Assembly (NCBI GenBank): GCA_947044405.1
Contig: CAMRHE010000321.1
Coordinates: forward strand, 1,860,001-1,924,000
DNA from: Leptodactylus fallax
Taxonomy: Eukaryota > Chordata > Amphibia > Anura > Leptodactylidae
Direction: 5' to 3'
DNA length: 64,000 nt
Shown here: positions 47,346 to 57,586 of the stretch, piece after piece
Layout of the letters: each line of letters opens with the position of its first letter
Position numbering within the stretch: position 1 is the stretch's first letter
Notes under the pieces: model-generated
The model's database searches: none
What the model saw: only the letters and a program-made list of their open reading frames with translations
What the model was told of the DNA's origin: nothing
Position numbers and translations under genes: made by a program

Positions 47346-48957
47346 CAGACCAAAAGTTTGGACACACCTTCTCATTCCAAGAGTTTTCTGCATTTTCATG
47401 ACTATAAAAATTGTAGATTCACACTGAAGGCATCAAAACTATGAATTAACACATGTGGAATTATATACTTAATAAAAAAGTGTGAAACAACTGAAAATAT
47501 GTCTTATATTCTAGGTTCTTCAAAGTAGCCACCTTTTGCTTTGATTACTACTTTGCACACTCTTGGCATTCTCTTGATGAGCTTCAAGAGGTAGTCACCT
47601 GAAATGCTCTTCCAACAGTCTTGAAGGAGTTCCCAGAGATGCTTAGCAGTTGTTGGCCCTTTTGCCTTCACTCTGCGGTTCAGCTCACCCCAAACCATCT
47701 CGATTGGGTTCAGATCTGGTGACTGTGAAGGCCAGGTCATCTGGCGTAGCACCCCATCACTCTCCTTCTTGGTCAAATAGCCCTTACACAGTCTGCAGGT
47801 GTGTTTGGGGTCATTGTCCTGTTGAAAAATAAATGATGGTCCAACTAAACGCAAACCGGATGGAATAGCATGCCGCTGCAAGATGCTGTGTTAACCATGC
47901 TGGTTCAGTATTCCTTCAATTTTGAATAAATCCCCAACAGTGTCACCAGCAAAGCACCATCACACCTCCTCCTCCATGCTTCGCGGCGGGAACCAGGCAT
48001 GTAGAGTCCATTCGTTCACCTTTTCTGCGTCGCACAAAGACACGGTGGTTGGAACCAAAGATCTCAAATTTGGACTCATCAGACCAAAGCACAGATTTCC
48101 ACATGTCTAATGTCCATTCCTTGTGTTCTTTATCCCAAACAAGTCTCTTCTGCTTGTTGCCTGTCCTTAGCAGTGGTTTCCTAGCAGCTATTTTACCATG
48201 AAGGCCTGCTGCACACAGTCTCCTCTTAACAGTTGTTGTAGAGATGTGTCTGCTGCTAGAACTCTGTGTGGCATTGACCTGGTCTCTAATCTGAGCTGCT
48301 GTTAACCTGCGATTTCTGAGGCTGGTGACTCGGATGAACTTATCCTCCGCAGCAGAGGTGACTCTTGGTCTTCCTTTCCTGGTGCGGTCCTCATGTGAGC
48401 CAGTTTCTTTGTAGCGCTTGATGGTTTTGGCCGCTGCACTTGGGGACACTTTCAAAGTTTTCCCAATTTTTCGGACTGACTGACCTTCATTTCTTAAAGT
48501 AATGATGGCCACTCGTTTTTCTTTACTTAGCTGCTTTTTACTTGCCATAATACAAATTCTAACACTCCATTCAGTAGGACTATCAGCTGTGTATCCACCT
48601 GACTTCTGAACAACACAACTGATGGTCCCAACCCCATTTATAAGGCAAGAAATCCCACTTATTAAACCTGACAGGGCACACCTGTGAAGTGAAAACCATT
48701 TCAGGTGACTACCTCTTGAAGCTCATCAAGAGAATGCCAAGAGTGTGCAAAGCAGTAATCAAAGCAAAAGGTGGCTACTTTGAAGAACCTAGAATATAAG
48801 ACATATTTTCAGTTGTTTCACACTTTTTTATTAAGTATATAATTCCACATGTGTTAATTCATAGTTTTGATGCCTTCAGTGTGAATCTACAATTTTTATA
48901 GTCATGAAAATACAGAAAACTCTTAGAATGAGAAGGTGTGTCCAAACTTTTGGTCTG
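47346..48957 (-). mobile_element. Tc1 family 4, nearly complete, 261-bp inverted repeats
   Basis: 1,612 bp between TA dinucleotides (47,344-47,345 and 48,958-48,959). Ends CAGACCAAAAGTTTGGACAC and inverted copy. The inverted repeats extend for about 261 bp each (47,346-47,606 and 48,697-48,957) and therefore include the last codons of the transposase gene in the left arm and a copy of them in the right arm. Confidence 0.95.
47504..48548 (-). pseudogene. Tc1 transposase, family 4, two lesions
   Basis: Start ATG 48,548 (MASKKQLSKEKRVAIITLRN). The first 200 residues are open and contain the paired-like region (VRKIGKTLKVSPSAAAK; GRPRVTSAAE hook) and the first catalytic Asp (LWSDESKFEIFG near 48,090). 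After AAKHGGGGVMV a small deletion shifts the frame near 47,945 and a stop follows near 47,892. The frame is then open again from about 47,881 to 47,504 with [12 protein letters not shown] (second Asp) and SPDLNPIEMVW (Glu), ending KGGYFEEPRI. Otherwise full length, about 345 residues. Confidence 0.92.

Positions 48958-48962
<5 letters not shown>

Positions 48963-49000
<38 letters not shown>
48963..49000. repeat. (TA)n tract between two Tc1 ends
   Basis: About 18 TA units between the right end of the family-4 Tc1 (48,957) and another Tc1-type terminus at 49,002. Confidence 0.95.
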
Positions 49001-49001
<1 letters not shown>

Positions 49002-49004
<3 letters not shown>

Positions 49005-49092
49005 TCATGGCCATAAGTGTTGGCACCCCTGAAATTTTTTCAGAAAATTAAGTATTTCTCCCAGAAAATTATTGCAATTACACGTTTTGTCC
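49002..49092. mobile_element. Terminal fragment of a further Tc1 family
   Basis: Starts after TA with CAGTCATGGCCATAAGTGTT and continues through GGCACCCCTGAAATTTTTTC, the style of a Tc1 terminus distinct from the others in the window. Identity is lost after about 90 bp; no transposase follows. Confidence 0.7.
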
Positions 49093-49538
49093 AAAGTGTC
49101 CCCCATTTGGAAATAATTCTTCTCACTATAGCTCATTCAGGAAGTTCGATACATGTGAGAATCATAGGAGCAGATGCTATGTGTGAGTATCTTTAGATAA
49201 CACAAGAGAAGATAGCTAGTACCATGCACCCAAGGAGAAGATTAACATTACCTCTATCCTACTTTAAATACTTCAATACCCCACTCCCATAAATTATTGG
49301 AACTTTATCTAAAGGTATTATACATACAATAAAACTATACTAAAATATCATATATTCTTACATAACTTAGAGTCCCAATGTTCAAGAGGCAGCATGAACA
49401 TCTCTTTTTGTATGCTTGTCTGTGGCAGGATCCTTGCACTCTTCCGTCCTGCCAGTTGTGTGTCCTGAATCCTTTCACAACCATAGACTACCAAAGATAG
49501 TATATATGCAGCAAATGTTGCCTGCTAAGAAAAAGCAC

Positions 49539-50021
49539 TTAAAGGGGTTATCCAGCTTCCAAAACTGTTCTGTAAATACATCCACAGCAGTGCTAAATAC
49601 TCACTGTTTCCGTTTGGAACCTTTTCTTGGCTTTATTTTACTTGAGACTCCTTGAATCACTGTTATTTACATGGAGAGAATCTGTGCACAAATTATGAGT
49701 CCCATGATGCCTCTGTCTGCTCTCCCTTCCAATAGAATCACAGGTAATAAATTACTCCCACATTTGAGATCACATGATGCTGTGATGTTTTGTTTGGATG
49801 CTTACTTTCCCCTGTGAGCAGCAAACACAGGGAGTGAGAGCAGGCAGATACATCATGGGAAATGAAGTTTTTTCACAGATTCACTGTATTTAAATAACAG
49901 TCATACAAGGAGTTTCAAGTTAAATATAACCAAGATAAGGATGCACAAGGAAACAGTGAGTATTTAGCAGTCCTGTGGATGTATTTGCAGATAGTTTTTG
50001 GAAACTGGATTAACCCTTTAA
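49539..50021. mobile_element. Foldback element flanked by TTAA (GGGGTTATCCAG ends)
   Basis: Ends TTAAAGGGGTTATCCAGC and inverted CTGGATTAACCCTTTAA. The arms continue inward (AATACTCACTGTTTCC / GGAAACAGTGAGTATT; CATGATGCCTCTGTCTGCTC / GAGCAGGCAGATACATCATG), giving about 200-bp arms and a 60-90 bp loop. TTAA-type target as in piggyBac/Kolobok non-autonomous elements. Distinct from the family at 43,652. Confidence 0.8.
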
Positions 50022-50096
50022 ATGACGTTTCAAAAACTGAAATTTGTTCAATGGGGCTAATATACATATGGCCTCCTGTCATAGTTTAAGGAGTAG

Positions 50097-50368
50097 TTAT
50101 TTATTTTATTATGCTTACTTATATAGTGCCATCATATTCCGCAGCGCTTTACAGACATTGACAGTCACTGTCCCATATAGGGCTCACAATCTACATTCCC
50201 TATCAGTACGTCTTTGGAGTGTGGGAGGAAACCAGAGTACCCGGAGGAAACCCACGCAAACACGGGAAGAACATACAAACTCCTTGCAGATGTTGTTCTT
50301 GGCAGGATTCAAACCCAGGACTCCAATGCTGCAAGGCTGCAGTGCTAACCACTGAGCCACCGTGCTGA
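50097..50368 (-). mobile_element. tRNA-derived SINE with L2-like tail
   Basis: On the minus strand the 5' head reads CACGGTGGCTCAGTGGTTAG (A-box TGGCTCAGTGG at about 50,350-50,360) and GGGTTTGAATCC (B-box, about 50,309-50,320), the internal RNA polymerase III promoter of a tRNA-derived SINE. A conserved middle part follows (GTTTGTATGTTCTTCCCGTG and CCTCCGGGTAC). The 3' end reads AAAGCGCTGCGGAATATGAT then GGCACTATATAAG, the tail shared with L2-type LINEs, whose reverse transcriptase would have mobilised it. Confidence 0.85.
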
Positions 50369-50639
50369 TCATGGTTAGAAACAGCATCCTCCATTTTATT
50401 TTTTAATTGCCCTGTGATTTCTGCCAAAAACCCCACCTCATTTCATGTGGTTTTTGCCAAGGTGAAATTATGAAACATCTTCCACTGATTGTGTGGACCC
50501 AGCCAAGACAGTTTATTCACCTCATCCAACAAGGGAATATGACATATGTATCAGTTGCATCAGTATCAGTTTTTTGTCCCATAAAGGGGTGGTACGCAGT
50601 GCTGTCATAGAGAATGAATGTTAGCAGCAGGACGCACGC

Positions 50640-50760
50640 TTGCTCCATCAAGATGGGGGAGCTGGAACCCCACCCTTGGGATTGGTGGGGTCTGAATGGT
50701 CAGACCCCTACTGATCATGAAATTATCCTCTACTGTATCGATAGGGGATAACTCCTAGAG
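50640..50760. repeat. Dispersed repeat fragment
   Basis: CAGACCCCTACTGATCATGA followed by TATCGATAGGGGATAACT. A related order of words is seen at 35,030-35,105. Non-coding. Confidence 0.4.
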
Positions 50761-51959
50761 TAGAAACAACCTCTTAATAATTATTATAATAATTAGAACT
50801 GACGTAAAAATGCATCTGTTGCCATTAGACTTTTTTATTTGTTTTACAAATTTCTGTCCCAAAACCATTAATTGTCATGAGTTTTTCCCATAATGGTACA
50901 CAAAAATGAAGTACTCCTTCCCCCTGCATGAAACCTCATTACTCCTCTCGCCTGGTACCAATATCATCTAAAATGAGGCTGTCATTAGGACCAGACCTAG
51001 TAAAAACAGAAAAACAATGTAACGCCCATTCACTTCTACTGAGTTTTTTACAGAAACACCACAAAGAAGGAAGAAAAACAACTTTACTGAATATAATTTT
51101 TTTATTCTACTTACTTTTTTTGTATTGTTTTTTAAGTTTTTGAGTGGGAAGAGCTTGCTAGTGGCCAGTACCTGCCCATCTCATATGATGGTCGGCAACT
51201 GGGGTGGTCGCAGGTTGATGTTACCAGGCTGGGAAGGAGTACTAACTATGGGCCTCTGACCCTGGAAATGCTAGGCTGCAAATGCTTGTTGTATGTGGCT
51301 GGTTATGAGAAAAAGTGTCAGCTGATGTTTTTTTATTATTATTTATTTATTTTTAAAAAAAACACATGGAGTCCCCCCTTCATTTTTCTTAACCAGTCAA
51401 ATACAATCAAGTAGCAGAAGCCTGGCTTTACCAGTGTGGAAAAACCTTTGTTTGTTGAGCTTTACTAGCCTTAGAATACCATCCTGCAACCACCACAGTG
51501 CCCAACCTCCATTAGATGGTCATGTACTGTACCGTACTTGGTACCGCTGGTTGTTGTGGGTACCAGGCTAATAATAAAAGGTTAGTAGTAGCCTTTTTAC
51601 TGGTTAACCCTAGGCTCCACCTTAGTGATGAATGCGGCCAGTTAGATCGCTGTCTGTTACTAGTTAGTAATAAAGGATTAAGAAAATACAAAGAAAATTG
51701 TTAATTCCATTTAAAATGTGTATCTAAAGGACTGCATAGATTTATACCTAGATAGGACAGATACTTGTCTCACGTCTGAAAACGAAAATTTAAGGCTATA
51801 AGTTTTTTGGTAGCCTGGGGGGACATTACAATGCAGAATTTATGATTTGGAGGATTTGAGTTTGAGGTCCTAAAGGCGTGCAAATTGTGAAAGGGTATTA
51901 CGTAGGTTCGGTAGTGTGATCAGGGGTTTCATAATAGTTCTTTTATAATAATTTTTCGC
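50761..51959. other. No feature recognised
   Basis: AT-rich sequence; ORFs lack motifs. Near 51,160-51,470 the sequence looks unique. Nothing more can be supported. Confidence 0.4.
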
Positions 51960-52303
51960 TTTGGGCCTAGAGTACAGCGTATGCACGAGATTTGCATGCA
52001 CTGTACTGAGGATTGCTGCTGCTGACTCAGCAAAGGATAAGAAGAGGAGGATGCTTTCACATGAAGGGGTGTGTAACAGCAGGAGGAGGCAGAATATTGG
52101 GGATGACAGTGCTGTGCTTGGAGCACAGGGGGAATGCCCCCTGTACTCTGTGCGCAGAATTTGTATATAAGAATAAAGTCTTTTATTCAAAAATGGCATT
52201 GAAGAACAGATAAAGAAAGGTAGGGCTAGAATAGCCTTTCTAAAGGCTATTCCAACATGTCGTTAGGGAAATTTGGCTATGTCAAATGATAGGCTCCCTT
52301 TAA
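51960..52303. repeat. TTAA-type element, right part
   Basis: The right end reads ATGATAGGCTCCCTTTAA, matching the inverted GGGAGTCTATC terminus of the element at 43,652. A GAATAGCC...GGCTATTCC palindrome sits just inside, in the same place as the GGCCTTTAAA palindrome of that element. The interior includes GGAGCACAGGGGGAATGCCC, similar to GGAGCACAGGGGGAGTTTTC at 1,964. The left end is not found. Confidence 0.6.
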
Positions 52304-52555
52304 GAGCATCAATGGCTGTGTCTAATTTCTCCTTAGTTAAAGATACGTTTAAAGAGGTGGCCTGAGTAGCAGTTACAGAAGGGAGGTGGAGGGAGGGGAG
52401 GAAGACGGCAATCTCCTGGGTCGGGTAGAGACAGTGGCAGAGTGCGGTTTCTGATAAAACTGGTGAAATTGTGTATAGATAGAATTAGGGTTGGAGGTGA
52501 CCCTGCCACCTGACTCTTGCATCTGGTATATTGTGTTTAGCTTCTGATGGGCCCT

Positions 52556-52712
52556 ACATTAGTTTATAGAATTTCGTTTGGGTCCATCGTATAGATTTTT
52601 CTGTCTTATGAGTTAGGACAGAGTTAAATTTAACATCCCTAATACATTTAGTCAGGTAGTGACAGGGGTGGAGCTGATTAGCAGATTCTAATTTTAACTG
52701 TTTGTACTGATA
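52556..52712 (-). pseudogene. L1 ORF2 linker fragment
   Basis: The minus-strand reading LKLESANQLHPCHYLTKCIR and following residues correspond closely to LKLETANQLQPSRYLTKCIR in the L1 copy at 6,994-7,060. It therefore derives from the same L1 subfamily. Flanking L1 sequence may continue to about 52,310. No catalytic motif. Confidence 0.8.
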
Positions 52713-52717
52713 GACCA

Positions 52718-53104
52718 GGGGTAGGCAACCTTTTTTGTTCGGTGTGCCTATTTTTATTTTTAAAAAAATCAAAGATGAGGTACTCCGAGTGCCAGTCAAT
52801 AACGACCCCTAAACTAAAGTCATGCGTTTACTGCTATTTCCTGGGACGCACCTGTACTTTACGATTAGAAGCAATGAAAGTACATGTGGAACCCACAATT
52901 AGTGGTAAATGTATGCATCCTGGAGCACCGTATGGCAGCATCCTTATTGTGAAAACACACTATGTATCTGGATGTAGCTATATTCTTAGGCCACTGGAAC
53001 TTTTACTTTGATGTAAAACTGCGTTCACATGGTGCATTTTTGCACAAAAAAATGCCTGCGTTTTCTGTACAAAAACACATCCTTAATACAGAAAACACAC
53101 TGTT
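52718..53104. repeat. Possible hAT-like terminus and MITE fragment
   Basis: CAGGGGTAGGCAACCTTTT at 52,718 has the form of a hAT terminal repeat. No inverted partner or 8-bp duplication was found. Near 53,015 a GCGTTCACATGGTGC segment resembles the GTTCACAC-type MITEs. Both are tentative. Confidence 0.3.
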
Positions 53105-53547
53105 ATACAGAATAATGTCCCATAGTGGCCCCTGCACACGGTATTATGTCCCATAGCAGCTCCTGCATATAGTATTATGTCTCATGGAGGCCTCTGCACA
53201 CGGTATTATATCCCATAGCGGCCTCTGCACACGGTATTATATCCCATAGCGGCCTCTGCACACGGTATTATGTCCCATAGCGACCTCTTCACACGGTATT
53301 ATATCCCATAGCGGCCTCTGCACACGGTATTATATCCCATAGCGGCCTCTGCACACGGTATTATATCCCATAGCGGCCTCTGCACATGGTATTATATCCC
53401 ATAGCGGCCTCTGCACACGGTATTATATCCCATAGCAGCCCCTGCACATGGTATTATATCCCATAGCAAGCCCTGCACATGGTATATATCCCATAACGGC
53501 CTCTGCACACCACATTATGTCCCATAGCGGCCCTGCACACGGTATTA
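53105..53547. repeat. Minisatellite, about 39-bp unit
   Basis: About eleven units such as GGTATTATATCCCATAGCGG plus CCTCTGCACAC, in the same orientation as 1-182. Cut at its right end by a Tc1 insertion at TA 53,546-53,547. Confidence 0.9.
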
Positions 53548-53767
53548 CACACATGGACAAAATTGTTGGTATCCCTCGTTTAATGAAAGAAAAACCCACA
53601 ATGGTCACAGAAATAACTTGAATCTGACAAAAGTAATAATATATAAAAATTCTATGAAAATGAACAAATGAAAGTCAGACATTGCTTTTCAACCATGCTT
53701 CAACAGAATTTTTTTTAAAAAGAAAAATCATGAAACAGGCCTGAACAGAAATGATGGTACCCTTAAC

Positions 53768-54220
53768 TTAATATTTTGTTGCACAACCTTTTGAGGCAAT
53801 CACTGCAATCAAACGATTCCTGTAACTGTCAATGAGACTTCTGCACCTCTCAACGGGTATTTTGGCACACTCCTCATGAGCAAACTGCTCCAGTTGTCTC
53901 GGGTTTGAAGGGTGCCTTTTCCAGACGGCATGTTTCAGCTCCTTCCAAAGATGCTCAATAGGATTTAGTTCAGGGTTCATAGAAGCCCACTTCAGAATAG
54001 TCCAATGTTTTTCTTAGCCATTCTTGGGTGTTTTTAGCTGTGGGTTTTGGGTCATTATCCTGTTGCAAGACCCATGACCTGCGACAGAGACCAAGCTTTC
54101 TGACACTGGGCAGCATATTTCTCTTTAGAATCCCTTGATAGTCTTGAGATTTCATTGTACCCTGCACAGATTCAAGACACCCAATGCCAGATGCAGAAAA
54201 GCTGCCCCAGAACATAACAG
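53768..54220 (-). pseudogene. Tc1 transposase family 2, C-terminal piece
   Basis: Downstream part of the interrupted transposase: [36 protein letters not shown] (second catalytic Asp), then a frameshift near 53,975-54,015, [17 protein letters not shown] (Glu), ending GCATKY. The upstream part is at 56,061-56,644, beyond the LINE. Confidence 0.92.
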
Positions 54221-56022
54221 TCTGTCTGCCAGATTGAGGCAGATGTTAATTGGCTTAATGAACTAAACCTATTCTTCAACAGATTTGATCACACACCAGC
54301 TCCTCCCACCCCAGTATGTCCTTCAGCTTCCCCCACCACAATGACTTCTCCCCATGCGGCCACTTCCCAACAGACCAGTAAATCCAGAAATCAGTCTTTA
54401 TCTGGCCACAGTCTGACCTTCACAAGGGCCCAGGTGAGGAAGGAGATGAAAAAGATCAAGGCGAGGAAAGCCGCAGGGCCAGATGACATCAGTGCAAGGC
54501 TAATTAAGACTTGCGGGGACCAGCTGTGTGGTATAATTACATATATGTATAATATGAGCCTGAGGCAGGAAATAGTCCCTGAATTATGGAAATCTTCTTG
54601 TGTGGTACCAGTTCCAAAGAAACCCCACCCTATGGACCTCAACGACTACAGACCTGTAGCACTGACATCCCACCTGATGAAGATCTTGGAGAGATTGGTT
54701 CTCACACATCTCCGCCCTCTAGTGAGCCCCGCTATGGACCCCCTCCAGTTTGCTTATCGGCCGGGCATTGGGGTAGATGATGCCATCATCCATCTTCTGC
54801 ACAGGGCTCTGTCTCACCTGGAGAAACCAGGGAACACAGTGAGAATAATGTTCTTTGACTTCTCCAGTGCTTTTAACACCATACAGCCCAGGTTATTGAG
54901 GGACAAGCTGGGCCTTGCTGGAGTGGACCACCACCTCTCCAACTGGATCCTAGACTACCTCACAAATCGACCTCAATACGTGAGAGCCCGAGACTGTGTG
55001 TCAGGTACCGTGATCTGTAATACGGGGGCACCTCAGGGTACGGTTCTCGCCCCTTTCCTCTTCACACTGTACACTGCAGATTTTAGGTGCAACTCATCCA
55101 GCTGCTACCTACAGAAGTATTCTGACGACTCTGCAATAGTGGGTCTCATCACAGATGATGATGACAGGGAGTACAGAGAACTGAACCAGGATTTTGTGGA
55201 CTGGTGCCACCGGAACCACCTGAAGATTAACGCGGGGAAGACCAAGGAGATGGTGGTGGACTTCCGTAAGTGCAGATGCCCTCCTAAACCAGTGGACATC
55301 CTGGGGACGGGCATCGAGATTGTGAACACCTATAAGTACCTGGGTTTGCTCCTTAATAATAAGCTGGACTGGGCAGATCATATGGAGGCCCTGTACAGGA
55401 AGGGCCACAGCAGGCTTTACCTGCTTAGGAAACTGAGAGCCTTTGGAATCCGGGGGGCACTTCTTAGAACTTTCTTCAACTCGGTAGTGGCATCAGCCAT
55501 CTTCTTTGGAGTGGCCTGCTGTGGGAGCAGTATATCAACCAGGGACAGAAATAAACTTGACAAGCTGATTAGAAGGGCCAGCTCTGTCCTGGGGAGCCCA
55601 CTGGACCCAGTGCAGGTGGTGGGTGACAGAAGGATACTGTCTGTGGTGAGCTCCATGCAGAAGAAGAAGTCCCATCCCATGCATGAGACTGTGATCGCGC
55701 TGAGCAGTACTGTCAGTGACCGACTGCTCCACCCTAGGTGTGAGAAGGAGCGCTATCGGAAGTCTTTCCTCCCCACCGCAGTTAGGCTGTACAACCAACA
55801 CCGACCTAAGCGGAGATCATTACACACAGAGAACTGAAATATCTCTCTGCCTGTTAAATCCCCCCCCCCCCCCTCCTCTGCTACGTCCTATCTGTCTGTC
55901 TGCTATTAATGTAATGCCTCTCACCTTGGAACATTCCTGTACATGTTGTATTTGTATTTGTATCTGCTTATCTTTGCTGCTGTAACACACTGAATTTCCC
56001 CATTGTGGGACTATTAAAGGAC

Positions 56023-56058
<36 letters not shown>
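54221..56058 (+). mobile_element. CR1/L2/Rex1-type LINE, 5'-truncated
   Basis: About 1.84 kb inserted in the Tc1 transposase gene, with a short target duplication (TAACAG at 54,215-54,220 and 56,059-56,064). The 3' end reads GAATTTCCCCATTGTGGGAC then TATTAAAGGA and a (TTA)n tail, 56,019-56,058. Short duplications and a microsatellite tail fit the CR1/L2/Rex1 branch of Jockey-like LINEs rather than L1. The endonuclease part is missing. Confidence 0.88.
54230..55837 (+). CDS. LINE reverse transcriptase, open frame (5'-truncated)
   Basis: An open frame with no stop from the insertion boundary to TGA 55,837; the first ATG is 54,341, giving 498 residues. The order of motifs is standard: KARKAAGPDDISARLIK (finger region), DYRPVALTSHLMK, FFDFSSAFN (catalytic Asp, motif A), GAPQGTVLAPFLF (motif B), KYSDDSAIVG (catalytic DD; Ser before DD, as seen in related LINEs), and LKINAGKTKEMVVDF followed by YKYLGLLL. 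After the RT a region rich in basic residues ends HRPKRRSLHTEN. The enzyme reverse-transcribes its RNA at a nicked chromosomal target. Because the endonuclease is missing and the host Tc1 supplies no promoter, this copy is unlikely to move, but its open frame suggests recent insertion. Confidence 0.9.
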   Translation, partial: QIEADVNWLNELNLFFNRFDHTPAPPTPVCPSASPTTMTSPHAATSQQTSKSRNQSLSGHSLTFTRAQVRKEMKKIKARKAAGPDDISARLIKTCGDQLCGIITYMYNMSLRQEIVPELWKSSCVVPVPKKPHPMDLNDYRPVALTSHLMKILERLVLTHLRPLVSPAMDPLQFAYRPGIGVDDAIIHLLHRALSHLEKPGNTVRIMFFDFSSAFNTIQPRLLRDKLGLAGVDHHLSNWILDYLTNRPQYVRARDCVSGTVICNTGAPQGTVLAPFLFTLYTADFRCNSSSCYLQKYSDDSAIVGLITDDDDREYRELNQDFVDWCHRNHLKINAGKTKEMVVDFRKCRCPPKPVDILGTGIEIVNTYKYLGLLLNNKLDWADHMEALYRKGHSRLYLLRKLRAFGIRGALLRTFFNSVVASAIFFGVACCGSSISTRDRNKLDKLIRRASSVLGSPLDPVQVVGDRRILSVVSSMQKKKSHPMHETVIALSSTVSDRLLHPRCEKERYRKSFLPTAVRLYNQHRPKRRSLHTEN

Positions 56059-56060
<2 letters not shown>

Positions 56061-56062
<2 letters not shown>

Positions 56063-56644
56063 AGAGCCTCCTCCATGTTTCACAGTAGGGACAGTGTTCT
56101 TTTCAAGATATGCTTCATTTTTCCATCTGTGAACATAGAGTTGATGTGCCTTGCCAAAAATTTCGATTTTTGTCTCATCTGTCCATAGGACATTCTCCCA
56201 GCAGCTTTGTGGCTTGTCAACATGTAGTTTGGCAAATTCCAGTCTGGCTTTTTTATGATTTGTTTTCAACAATGGTGTCCTCCTTGGTCGTCTCCCATGA
56301 AGTCCACTTTGGCTCAAACAACAATGGATGGTGTGATCTGACACTGATGTTCCTTGAGTTTGAAGTTCACCTTTAATCTCTTTAGAAGTTTTTCTGGGCT
56401 TTTGTGTTACCATTCGTATTATCCTTCTCTTTGATTTGTCATCAATTTTCCTCCTGCGGCCACGTCCAGGGAGGTTGGCTACAATCCCGCGGATCTTAAA
56501 TTTCTGAATAATATGTGCAACTGTAGTCACAGGAACATCAAGCTGCTTGGAGATTGTCTTATAACCTTTACCTTTAACATGCTTGTCTATAATTTTCTTT
56601 CTAAGCTCCTGAGACAACTCTTTCCTTCGTTTCCTCTGATCCAT
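56061..56644 (-). pseudogene. Tc1 transposase family 2, N-terminal piece
   Basis: ATG 56,644 (MDQRKRRKELSQELRKK). An open frame of about 190 codons to the LINE insertion point, with TISKQLDVPVTTVAHII and a GRGRRRK hook, then WENVLWTDETKIEIFG (first catalytic Asp) and [11 protein letters not shown], where the LINE enters. No lesions in this half. The LINE therefore interrupted a gene that was otherwise well preserved here. Confidence 0.93.
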
Positions 56645-56825
56645 GTTGAGTGTGGTACTCACCATGTCACCAAACAGCACAGTGAGTATCTGTAGCCCTA
56701 TATACAGGCCCACTGACTGATTACAAGATTATAGACACCTGTGATGCTAATTAGTGGACACACCTTTATTTAACATGTCCATTTGGTCACATTATTTTTA
56801 CAGGGGTACCATCATTTCTGATTGG

Positions 56826-57047
56826 GTCTCAGGGTTCATGTTGCGTGATTATGCATATAGATCCTTGGCGCTTCCATCATCCAACAGATAAGAATTTTCC
56901 TTCTGCTGACATGTCCATAATACACATTCCTGATTAGATGGTTACTTTCTTTATCCCTCTCATACATGATTTGGACTGCAGAAATATCTGCTATTGCCAT
57001 CTCTGATCATGCCCCAATTTTTTTTACTTCTTCATTACAAGACCTTA
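56826..57047 (+). pseudogene. Possible L1 endonuclease fragment
   Basis: The reading AEISAIAISDHAPIFF near 56,978-57,025 resembles the SDH motif of L1 endonucleases (WSDHAAITL in the full-length copy). The upstream part is in a different frame with stops. Too short and decayed for more than a family-level guess. Confidence 0.45.
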
Positions 57048-57189
57048 TATTATGAGCCACGAGGTGGCATTTCCCAGCTTATTATTACTTCTCCAAGGAG
57101 TTTAAGACTTTTCTGCAGGGACAGTGAGAGATACATATCCACTATTGATAATATCCAAGTAGTAAAGCGTCGCCACCTCTCGTCAAAGT

Positions 57190-57575
57190 GACAGGTGCTC
57201 CGCCCCTTATGTAGCCCCACCCCTTTTGAGGGTTTACTCCGCCCACATCCGACCACGCCCACATCTGACACCGCCCACATCCGGTGGTGATCCTATATCA
57301 GCTGACCCCGCCCACAACCGGTCCTACTATGTCCGGCCCCCGCCCACATCCTGTCCTACTACATCCGGCCGCATCCCTACCACATCCGGCCCCTCCCCAC
57401 ATCCTGTCCTACTACATCTGTCTGCATCCCTACCGCATCCGGCCCCCGCCCCACATCCGGAGCTACTACATCCGGCCGCATCCCTACCGCATCCGGCCCC
57501 GCCCCACATTCGTTCCTACTACATCCGGCCGCATCCCTACCACAACCGCTCATGCCCCTATCACATCCGGCCCCC
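57190..57575. repeat. GC-rich minisatellite, 53-54-bp unit
   Basis: Units such as CTACTACATCCGGCCGCATC then CCTACC(A/G)CATCCGGCCCC, clearest as three consecutive copies at 57,357-57,516, with degenerate CGCCCACATCCG words to the left. Unit lengths alternate between 53 and 54 bp, so no reading frame is kept across copies and coding is unlikely. It is strikingly GC-rich compared with the rest of the window. Confidence 0.88.
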
Positions 57576-57586
57576 AATCAACCCAC

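Larger units (their letters stand above)
53548..56825 (-). mobile_element. Tc1 family 2 interrupted by a LINE
   Basis: Left end CACACATGGACAAAATTG after a TA at 53,546-53,547. Transposase on the minus strand from ATG 56,644. The sequence is split at 54,220/56,061 by a LINE. The family-2 sequence stops near 56,825 (GGGGTACCATCATTTCTG) before reaching a right terminus, so that end is lost. Confidence 0.92.

Noticed and set aside
53105..53547. Regularly spaced repeats resembling a CRISPR array
   Set aside because: The whole unit is repeated without unique spacers, and the context is eukaryotic. It is a minisatellite.
55417..55801. Minus-strand ORFs opposite the LINE reverse transcriptase
   Set aside because: Antisense shadows of a strong plus-strand coding frame with clear RT motifs.
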